64,000 nucleotides of DNA from Gerris lacustris. Taxonomy: Eukaryota; Arthropoda; Insecta; Hemiptera; Gerridae. The notes beneath the pieces were generated by a model that saw nothing but the letters and a program-made list of their open reading frames with translations, ran no database searches and had not been told where the DNA came from. The position numbers and the translations under genes were made by a program. The stretch covers positions 45,759,882-45,823,881 of the forward strand of contig OX578280.1 of NCBI GenBank assembly GCA_951217055.1, read 5' to 3'. Below, piece after piece: positions 10,107 to 22,100 of the stretch. The first letter of the stretch is position 1. Every line of letters begins with the position of its first letter.

Positions 10107-13100
10107 CATAATTGTTATTGTACTTTTAAATATAAATTTGGTGTTTTCTGTCCGGAAATACGGAAAAGAGGATTTGAAATTACTGAGGTAATAATTTGTT
10201 TACAATTTATTCGTTGCTTTGATAAAACGTTTAGGTTATGTTTCTTATTTATTAAATTATTTATTTAAATTTAATCATATTGTTGTTTTGACCATTGTAA
10301 TTTTTATATTTATTTATTAAATAAGTAGTAGATAAGTATAAATATGAGACGAAATTGTGTTGATTTGATAGTTAATCTGAACGAAGTTTTAACGCCAGCT
10401 TCGTTCTCTACTATTTTAGTCCAATTGATAAAGTATATATCTTATAATTCAAAGTCTATACCATATTCTTACGAAGGATTTTCTCATTTAGTCAAACGTA
10501 AGCGTTACCTTCTTGGTATGAGAGACGAAAATGCTGAAACTCGTTGTACTTACAATGATATAATCGCCAAGAACTATTTTGCCAAAGTCTCGGAAGCTTT
10601 TGACAATTACGAAGCTACATTTAAGAGTTTATGGGAAGAAATAAAATGCCCTGATAAAGTTAAACAGATAATATTGTTATCGGGTAATACATTAGTTAAC
10701 CCACATTACTCTTATAGAATCCAGAAACCTTTTCTATCAGTTGATGATTGCGAGAACGCACCGCCTGTAAGAAAAGCTTTAGAAACCATCTTGAGGACTC
10801 TTCTTACCTCGACGCACTTGAATTCTATCTTTGAAAATATCCGTGAACCTTCCAACTTGTTCATTCTTATTGAACTGTCTGAAGGAGAAACGCCTAAAAC
10901 AGAATGGTTCGTACCATTTGATAATTTTTCTCCAGGTTCGACTAAGAAAGAAATTAGGATAGTTTTGAATTCACCATCGTCGATTGACACGACTCTTGAA
11001 GATTCTTGTAAGACTGAAGAGTCTTCAAGCAGCAGTGAAGAACCGAGTAACTTGGACAGCTCAAAACCACAAGAAACAAGCACAAATTGGTTCAGAAGTA
11101 AAGAAACCCTTAAAGGTTTCAAAGATATGAAGGTAGCTGGTAAATCTGCTGTTAATTATTTATTAGAATCATGACATACTATAATTTAGGTAATCTATTT
11201 AATTTAATTTTTGGTTTATCTAAACTAAACCATGAGGTCTTCTACTATCATTACCTACTGGCAGGAATATTATTACTTAAATAAAAGTTCTTAGTTATCA
11301 CGGTCCTACTGCTGAAAACGCAAAAAAAAGTTTATCTTCTGCAATTTTACTATAAATTATTTTTTTCTTTGTTATATTATAATAGTCTTGTCTTTTATTT
11401 GGTTAATAAGTTTAAAAAAATCCCTGTTGAAACAACTAAGCTAACTACTGCATTAAGTATTCATTGCTGCTAGTAATGCTAGGGTAATTATATGATTAAA
11501 GACACTTGGTGCATAATGACATGTATGCCCAATTGTTCTTATCACAAGGCAGACAATACTTAAATGAAAATGCAGTTGTCTGTGCTATTCTAGGACATAA
11601 TATGGTGACTAGAATCAATGCACTGCATCAATATTCTAGAAAATAAAATATTTAGGACACAAAGTGTGTAGGATTAATGTGAGTAATAAGATCTATTATA
11701 GTATCAGTGACTTGTTACTGCTAAAAAGATATCTTTCCTCAAATTTTTAATATAATTAATTTCTTGCTCTAACTTTTATTATTAAGTAATAGGTATTTAA
11801 TAGTAAAACCATTCTTATAAGTGAAGATTTACCAATCTTTTATCAATTAAATCTTCAAGTACATAATGTTAAATGATTGTATTTTTTTAATGTTGTACAA
11901 TTATAGTAGAATGAAGAATATATCTAAAACAATTAGGCTAGGCGCACACTGGGGGCAAAACAGTCTGCAGACTATTTTGCCCCCAGTGTGCGCCTAGCCT
12001 TAAAGCATATTTATTTTAATGTTAGTTTTTAGATAGTTTTAGATTCATTGTATTTATTTAAGAAGATATTATGTATTAAGAAAAGAATCATAATATTTTA
12101 ATTGAGTTGTTTTGTCTTTTTCATTCAATATATATTAATGCTAAGTGTACCTTTTTTAACAAAAAAAAATTATATTTGACCCGTTTCTATAAAATTTAAA
12201 CAAGTTCTGACAATTTAGATTTTTTAATTTATTGTTACAAAGTATACTTAGGTATGTATTTTAAGAGAGTTGAGTTTTTCATTGATATTTATTTATTTAG
12301 TATGTTTACTCTGTGAATATTTATAATTAAAATATCTCATTATTGTTCATTGTTGTTGAATTTAATTTGTTCTAGGTTTAAAAAGTTTGTAATACATTAT
12401 TAATTTTTATGTGATTAAAACATACATTTTATTTTTTTGTAATTTAAGTTGTACTTAAAACAATCTTAAACAAATTTATTTAAATAAACTCTGGCACTTT
12501 TAGTTTATAATATAATAGTTGTAAGTTTTCTGAAACATACTGTCCTTGAAATATATCAAATTTGATTAGAAATAAAGAAAGACTTATCTTCTTAAAAAAG
12601 TAACTGAAAATTCAATGAAACATCCATAAAGTGACCATTGAAGGGACCAACCAAATGCTTTCACCTAAGGCAGACCACCTGCCTTAGGATTGATATTGAT
12701 AGTAAAACCATAATCTTTGTGACATGATGTCACATCTTGATGAAAGTTTGGATGTTTTGATGACTTTTAGTCACCTTTTCCAAATTAGGAAATAAGACAT
12801 TTTTCCTCAGGGACTATAGCAAAATGTTCAATTTCACAATGTGGTCACCTTTTACTAGTGGACACATTTGCACATAAAGCACTTATGATATAAGTACACT
12901 AGACCCACTTAAAATGATCACTTATGTTGGGTCAGTGTGTACTCTAAAGTTACTTTCAGCGGAAAAATGTTAACAAAAAAAATTGTAGAATTTACAAGTT
13001 TAGGCTATTTGACTATTTTCTTAAAACTTAATCAGGTCTTGATTACTTTAATAGATACTTTATTTTTTGTTTCATACACTTTAAATTTGTATACAAACAT

Positions 13101-16100
13101 TTTAAATTATTACTATCCCTAAAATACCAATAATCATACAACTTATAAGTTAATTTATTTATATGTTAAAATTGCCAAATTTAATTTTAATAACTTATTT
13201 GACGAGGACTCTATTTTAATTTATTTGGAATTACTCTTGTAATTTATTTGAAATTATTGTCTGAATAAAAATTAATTTATTTAATCAATATGTTTTTTTT
13301 CACCTTTTTTTATTTGTTTGTTTCATAATGTGTGAACGGACAAGATGAAACAACTATGATTGATAGTCACAATTTATTAATTTTTAGTGAAATGAAAAGA
13401 GAACACTCTATCTTAGAAGAACCCTCCTACAAATTTATCGTAAAAATGACTTAATACGATTTAAATATAAGTAGCACTTATTATAGTTTATTTTAAAAAA
13501 TGGGAATGATTGTGGCTACAATAAAATATTTATATTCTGTAGAACCTTACAATAATAGACCAACAGAGGCTAAGGGTTGTCCTTTATTATAAAAGTCTGT
13601 TATATAACAAATAAATATTTTTAAAAAAATATGTGTGAGAGTCTCACACATTAAAGTGAAACTTAAGTTCTAGAAAATGTTGCTTTTATTTTCCCTTCTA
13701 CATATTAATATAATATATTAATAATATAATTATAATATAATATAATTATATAAATATGTCATATATATAATCCAGAGTTTAAATCGTTCCTTAAAGAATC
13801 ACGTAACTCAATGTTACTCGTATATCAAATCAAATTGCTCCACTTAATTTGTAGGTTCCAAGAAAAAGAAAACAAAAAAATTGTTATTTCTTAGATTTAA
13901 TTAATAATGAAATAGCACAATAAACCTTATTGAAGTAATGCATATTGTATAAATTATTTATTAAATATGCAACAAACATATTTATAAACAAGAGTTTACA
14001 ATGCCGCCACAGTCAGATAACTTCTCAAAGAAACTTAATTTCAATTAATAATATGTTAGCGAATAATAAAGAAAAAACATGAAAACAACATTTATATTAA
14101 TTATCAAAATGTATATAATAATATGCTTATAAACCAATTCTGTGTGTTGAATAAATCATCTACTCCCGTGGTGTAGTGGTTAGCGCATGCCATTACAAAT
14201 TCAGAGGTCAATCTTTAAAAACTCATTCAGGTGAAAGATTTTTTATAGGTAAATCAACTGCCGGCAACTGATCGGCAGTTGATATAATATCTTTCACTTG
14301 GTCGAGTCTCGATACACAAACTTTGTTAAAACACTGATATAAGTTTAGACTAAGCTCTACAGTTTTATGTTCCACTGCAGTTTGCTAGACACCTACACAG
14401 GTTCCTGCAGTGTAACGGCCAGCCCTTTATCAACCCTTAATAACAGACAGTCAAATGTAGAATAAAATTTGATCTTTCTGAAAGAATGTGGTGTTTACTT
14501 TATTTAGTTTATAATTATGAAGCTGAGACGTATTATACATTAAAGATCTTACTAATAGGTTATAATAGAACTTTTGCAAAAGATCTCATCAGAGATTTTG
14601 TGAATCCCGACTTTTTGAACCCTTTACAGGTATTCTTCTCAAGGGAATTTCTAATGATGAGTTATTTGCAACTGAAGAGTCTGGTTGGCTTACTTGTTAA
14701 CATCTAGGTCTAAGGTAGTATCTGAAGACACCTATACCACACCACAAGAGGTAGTCCTCCTGTAAAGATGAGTGTTTACTGGATATAATGGAAAAAGTTA
14801 CCTTATGCATTGGAGTCTGCAGGTTTGTGAGGATTCCTGTAATCCTAGCATGTTTCAAAATGCTGTCCTTTATAAAATTATTACCATTCAAAACAATTTT
14901 AGGTTTGTAGATTTGATCATTCCACCCATAATGATCTAAGACTAAAGTTTATTATTAAAAAAAATATTAGGGTGGGGTTACACTTGAGCATTCACCCTGA
15001 ATGAGCATGTGTTCCCGTTCGGGACGAGGGCAGGGGCTCCACGACTAAGCGCCATATCAGTAATGAGCTTCTGTGTTCGGACCTCAAAACCGTCAACAAT
15101 AACAATCAGAAATTTTTCTAAATAATGTAAATTAATAGGATTAGGTCAGAGTAGGATAGTCAGAAATAGGATAGTTGACCAATAGATTTTTAAAGTGAGG
15201 CTGTTATTCGTAAATCTAGGAATTATTTTTTACTGTTAAGTTAAGATTTAATAATCTGGTGAGTTTATTATTTTTATATGTATTGATGGATTTTGTTTAC
15301 TTATGACTCTTTAGAGATGAGGTGAAGCGGATGTTTGACCATGCCTACTCAGGCTACATTAAGTATGCTTTTCCATATGATGAACTACGACCTCTCACCT
15401 GCGATGGAATTGACACTTGGGGAAGGTAAACTAATTTTGATATTATCGAGTTACTTTATATTTATTTATAAATAAAAATTTAAAACTGGAATGTTGATTT
15501 TAAGATGCTCATTCTATTTAGTTCACCCAGCATCTTGTGGTAAACATGATGGCTACTCAGAAGAATGGTATCTGACCAAATGTAAACTGTCTGAATAGTT
15601 AGTAAACCAAATTTTCAAAGGTTTATGAAAACTAACTTAAGCGGAAAAACTACTTTTCTTTTAACTTTTTCCCCATGATTGTAAAAGATTGTTAATTGGT
15701 GATTTTGTCTCCTTTGATAATAATGAGCAGGATAAAGTTTTAGTCAAATTAAAAATAATAATCCGTGGCACAACAGCCTATGGGCTAGGATCTGGACATC
15801 AATAGCGAATTGATGTTGATGTTTGACATCGAAAGAAGACATCAACTTTTTGATAAGGAACTCTATTTCCCAGTGCTGGAGTCTATTTTTATCTGTCTGT
15901 CTCCCTTTGTTAATAATAATTATAATTTGATTTAAAAAAATAATAATAAAAAGGAACTCTATTTTGAAAAGCAAAAAAAAAAACAATGTTGCTAATTTTG
16001 AAGCTAAGTTTTCAGATGTTTTATGTTTCTTCAGGACATTATCAGTGTCTACATGTAGAGACACATCAATATTAAACATTGGTGTTTTTAAATCGGATTC

Positions 16101-19100
16101 ATCAGCATGAATGTTACCAACCCTACCATGGGCTGCATGGGCCTACTAATTGACTGTTAGTCTATCTATAAATTATTATAGATCCTACTAGATTTTATTA
16201 TTGTTATCTGTTACAGTTATTCTCTTACGCTTATCGATGCTCTGGACACGCTGGCAGTCATGGGAAACTACTCAGAGTTTCGTAGAGTGGCCGACATAGT
16301 CACAGCCAAAGCTAATTTCGATGCAAACATCAATGTATCAGTATTTGAAACAAACATTAGAATTGTAGGTGGTCTTCTTAGTGCACATCTTCTATCACAC
16401 AAGTAAGGTTATTCTAAAATTAATTATTATATTATTAATTAATAACTTTTATCAAACAATTACTATTATTGCTTTTTAGGTTCAATTAACTTGTAATAGA
16501 ACACTAAAGTTCAAACTAGGCGTTCAGAATACGAAGGGCGAACTCAACATCCAACATTTTTTTTTTTTTTCTTGGCATCGTCTGGGGCCTAAGATATAGC
16601 CTATATAGTTTTTGTGTTGAGTTCGCCTTTAATTCCTCTTAAAATTACTGTTTTAAACTTGTTGGAGAGGTTTAAATCGTCTATAAGCGGGCGGATACGA
16701 AGGGCGAACTCCACGCTCCCTTCTATAACTCTGTAAGTCTCCCACTTCTCTCATTCCTAAATCTAGTCAGGTTTTTTTGTTGAGTTCGCCCATTGCTTTA
16801 AAACATTGACTTAAGTTTTTCTCAAAATCTCAAAATGTTGAGTTCGCCCTTCGTATTCTGAAGGCCTCAAATGTAGTTTAAATGTGTATGCACAGGAGTA
16901 AGCCCTCATTACACCACTGGTGAGGAAGCTATGTGTATTGTTTTGTATAGTGTTTGATCTAGTCCTTGTATAGGTCATCATGGGGTGGAAGGATGATCCA
17001 CATTTCACATCGATCGATGTTATCATTAGTTTGGAAAATGTCACGCCTCTATGTGATTTTAATGTACAGTTGTTCCTGAGTGAACAACTTTAGTCTCCCT
17101 TTGATTATATCCTAGCATTATTTATTTATTTATTTTGGACAAATTCTGTGATAGATAAAGATGTGTTTCTAGGGCTGGTATGGATTTGGAGCCTGGTTGG
17201 CCATGCAATGGTCCACTCTTAAGGCTAGCTGAGGATGTTGCAAGAAGGCTACTTCCTGCATTCGATACTAAAACAGGTTTGTAATTAATATTTTTTAATT
17301 TACATTAATGGTCTCATCAGTATGTCCAAATTATATATTAAAATTTATATATTAATTATGTATGTCAGGCAATTATTAAACTGTTCTGTGGGTGAGAGTT
17401 CGGGTTCAATTCTTCCAATTAAAAAATTATTTGTATGGTAAATTTTTAATAATAACTAAATGTAGCCATGAAAACCTGAAACAAATAACAAATTAAAATC
17501 ACTGGACCAAGTAATTTTGGACTCGTTTATGAGAAAGTTTTTTAAGTTTTTAATCTTCAATCAAGTTAGTTTTTAAATATGTCCAAATCTTCTAAATTGC
17601 TATGAATAATGTTTTATCGTATAGGTATGCCATATGGAACAGTGAACCTGAGGTATGGAGTACCACCTGGTGAAACATCTGTTACTTGCACTGCAGGTGT
17701 TGGAACATATATAATTGAATTTGGAACACTTTCCAGGCTAACTGGAGACCCTGTCTATGAAGAGGTAAATTTCAAAGAGTAAAATAAAAATAGACTTACA
17801 ATTATGATGTGGATACAATATGGTTCTTCATAAATTCTCCTTTGGAAGTATTACGTCCAATTGCTGCATATACTCTGTAAATATTATAGAGATATAGTTT
17901 TTTTGTGGCATTGAAATGAGATGATTTTATAAGTTCCATGGTCACCATAAGTCAGTCAGAGTCCATAATCAGTAAAGAAGTAATCATTGTGGTCTATCTT
18001 CTGTGCAGAAGTGTGGAGCAATAACGACTGAATAGTTTAGGTGAAATTTTGGTATAATATTCTGTGAAGACAAAATTGAGTTATCAATTACTAGTTTTAA
18101 CTCTTCCACCCCAAAGCATCTTTTAAGCTCTACCTTACATTTATGTTGTTCACTTTACGTTGAATCCTCTGAGGTAGATAGGAAGATTTAGTTTTAATTG
18201 AAGTTGTTGACTTTTAGGTGGCATTAAATGCTCTTCATTCATTGTTTGAGCATCGGAGCTCTATTGGACTGTTTGGAAATCATCTTGATGTGGAAACTGG
18301 ACGATGGACTGCCCAAGATTCTGGTATGTTCTAACTACTAATTAATTTTTATAATTATTAAGTTTCTGCGGTTGGGCCCAATATGAAGTTTTAGGTTTTC
18401 CGACCGTGACATGTCATGAAGGTTTTAGGATCCCAAAATTTTGTCCTATAGAAGTAACCACATTACTTACTTATCTGAGAGTCAACATTTATACTTCTCT
18501 ATGACCACATGTACTCCCCTGAAGATGTTCCCAACACTGAATACAAAACGTCAGGACTTAAACCCTTCATGACACAGAAACGATTGAAAGACCTAGACCT
18601 TCATACTAATAAATTTATTTAACTAAACTATAAATCCCTTTGACTAAGTGGTTTGTACTATTTATCTGCTAGTTACTATATGTGTTTAGTTATCTTCCTA
18701 TTTGTCGTTAGTTTATGTAGATGTTGTTGACCGTACATAATATCTGATAGTTTTATTTCTGGTTTTGGCTATTAAAGCTGTTGAGATATTTTATATTATA
18801 CTACTTAGTGAAAGGTTATATAAGTGATATTCTTTTTATTTTCTAGGTATTGGAGCAGGAGTGGACTCGTTCTTTGAATACCTAGTGAAAGGTTCAATTC
18901 TATTTGGAAAGCCAGAGCTAAGAGCCATGTTTGAAGTAGCTAGGCTACCCATAGAGAAGTACCTTAATAAGAATCACTGGTATGTTTGGGCGTCCATGAC
19001 TAAAGGTCAGGTTACTCTACCTGTTTTCCAATCTCTTGAAGCTTACTGGCCAGGAGTCCTCACCCTTATTGGTGAGCAAAGTTTTAGTAAAATAAAATAA

Positions 19101-22100
19101 AAAACAAAACAATTTGGTATATAATTTTAAAGTGGAAGTGTAAAATCATTCGACATAAAAATGCAATTTTTAGACAGTTAATAATAGTACTATATTACTG
19201 TACTATTGGCATATGAAGGTAAGTAAAAATTGACCACATTCATTGCATTAAAAATCTTTGATGGGCTCCTTTTTTATCTTCTCAATACTTTCCACAATAA
19301 CTTAATTTAAATCAAATTATAATTATTATTAACTATGGGAAACAGACAGAGAAAAATACACTCCAGCACCGGGATTTGAACCACGGGCCTCTATATTTCC
19401 AGTATAGCGCTCTACCAACTAAGCTACGCAGGAAAATGATTTTCTCTGACGTTAATGATACCTTGTCCCGAATTTAAGCTTTCTAAATTAAATACTACCA
19501 AAATCGTAAAATATGAATAACTTAGTTTTGAAGTGTTACAACATCCTCCTTATACTTTTTAACTTAATTCACCTGACTTTTACGTGTTTGGTACCCGTGA
19601 ATGGGCATTGAAGGGATATGTGTGTATAATTTATTATCTTTTTATTTTACATCAAAGTTTTATTTAAAAATTATGGATCATATAATTTAAAAGTGGCATA
19701 GTTATTACTGCAATTTTAATAAAACTTAGTAAGTAGTTGGTTAGAGGAAAATAATAAAGCTTGCAAGTGATTTATTTTATATTTTGAATCAGAGTAGATA
19801 ATAGAATATATAAATAAGGAATGTAGTTTGTTATATGCAATTAAAAAAGTTTCAATATTGTAAATATGGAGGGGTGAAGAGTCTACAATTTTTCCACCAC
19901 TTTCTTAAATGAGGTAATACTTTTCTTTCTTATGTGTTTTTCCTCTTATTTGGTCTGTCTTTAGGAGATGTGGAGAACGCAGTTAAGACTCTAGCTAACT
20001 ACAGAGCTGTGTGGAAGCAGCTTGGTTTCACTCCTGAGTTCTACAATATCGGCCAAGGAGAGGCTGGCCAGGGAAGAGAGTCTTACCCACTTAGACCTGA
20101 GCTTGCAGAGTCAGCCATGTTACTCTACAGAGTTACAAAAGACCCAGCTATACTGGATATAGGCAAGGATATACTCACCAGTATTCAACATTCGGCAAAA
20201 ACAAAATGTGGATATGCCACTGTGAGTCATTTTCATGTGATTACATATTATTTACAGTCTTTGATTTGGAAAGTTGAAATTGGTGTTTCTTGATAAAGGG
20301 CCCTTAGTAGCTCATATAGGAGAGCAGTTGGCTCTCTTATCAATAAAGATAAAACAGCATCGGGCATGGTCATAACTTGAAGTGGCAACTAACTAGTTGC
20401 GTAAGTCAATTGTAAAGTTTATATAGCTGATGTAGCAGCAAACATTTAACTATTTCCAACTTCAAGAAAACATTTTCTTGCATTTTTTATATTCCATACT
20501 CTGTTTCTCCGGGAGGGGACTTATTGGTATTACTATAAATAAAAATTAAACCATTTCAATTACCCATCCGAATTAATATAATTTAGACGTTTTAATAATT
20601 AAAATAAACAAAGGATAATATTCATGTTCTAAATATAATAATTGTGCTACAGTTAGTTAATTAGTTAAAAGCCAATAGAAAAGCTATTTCAACCAATACT
20701 ACCAAACAAAAGAGAAAATGTTGAGGAATCAACTTATATACAGTAAATGTTCAATTTTAATTCACTCCTCGATTTTTGAAATTTTAGATGTCATAAATAA
20801 AATATATTTATAAACTTAATAAATTTGTCTTCTATTTTGGCTCTATATTTTATATACCTCAGAAAAGAAGCATTACTTCTACTGTCAATTATCCAGATTC
20901 GATTCTGGCAATAAATAATAAATGTACAGCATACATTATTTTTTCCTGTAACTAAAACACAAAACAATTTACCTACATTAGTCGTTTTATTCTTTCAGTC
21001 ATCTTATACTTCTGAAACCATCAGAAGGAATTATGTACAATTTTAGCAATTTTTTTTAACTTGAAGACATCTACCGGCCCTATTAGTTTATTTTGAAAAC
21101 CTGAACAATTTGATAATCCGGAAGAAGTCTGGTCCCAATTGATTATCGACTCATTACAGGGTTCAAATTTGATGGTAATAGTTGATTCAACAGGTGTGAA
21201 AGAATTGGGTGTGTTGGACTCTACCATTAATTTAAAATTTTACCTTTATAAAAAAATGAACCGTTCTAACACTTTTCCTCATGTGTCTTATTGTTGTAGA
21301 TTAAAGACACAAGGGATCACACACAAGACAATAGAATGGAGTCGTTTTTCCTTGCCGAAACAACTAAATATCTCTACTTATTGTTTGACCCTGATAATTT
21401 CATTCATAATGATGGAGGATATGGTACTGTTCATACACTTCCATCTGGAAGGCAGTGCATAATTGACAGTGGTGGCTATATCTTTAATACCGGTGAGATT
21501 TTTACCCAATTTTGTTTCTTTATTTATCGTTCAGTTAGTTTTCATGTTAATTCCTATACTAGTTATTCACCTGGATTGAGTTATTGGTTTTTATTCATTT
21601 ACCTGTCAATTATTATACTTCAGAGGCCCATCCAATTGATCCTGGAGCGTTACAGTGCTGCTATGATTGGGAGCTGGAAACTAATGAAGGTGGTCTTAGT
21701 TCAGATTCATTCAAAGGAGACAGTCTAGACTTTATTTATTCTGCCAAGAAAAGCTTCATTGGTAAGTGTTATAACATTGTAAAAAAGCCATTCTATCTTC
21801 CATTAAAATAACTCACATTCCAAATAAAGATAAAGAAAGATGCCTACAATTTTTTTTTTTTCTCCATCGTTAGCATTTGACATCATAGCCATTATGATTC
21901 TGACACTGCAATAGAGATATGATAGGCATTTGTAGGATCTTTGTCCTTACATACTGATTTGTTACTGCATTAGTTCAGAGCAAGACTACGGGTATTCATA
22001 AAAATAATATTAAAGGAAAATTAGCTTTTAACTTAAACATTTAAAAGAACAAAACTTTTCTTCGTTCAATAAAGAACAATCCTAGTGTGCTTGTGGCTTG

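Noticed and set aside
10712..11122. Minus-strand 136-aa frame
   Set aside because: Antisense shadow of the p31comet-like gene.
16811..17044. Minus-strand 77-aa frame in an EDEM2 intron
   Set aside because: Starts beyond and ends in the MITE at 16523-16862; no similarity recognised.
19341..19435. Possible tRNA-Ser gene (anticodon-like GGA)
   Set aside because: No long variable arm, poor acceptor stem, and the 3' flank is shared with a dispersed repeat; SINE head preferred.
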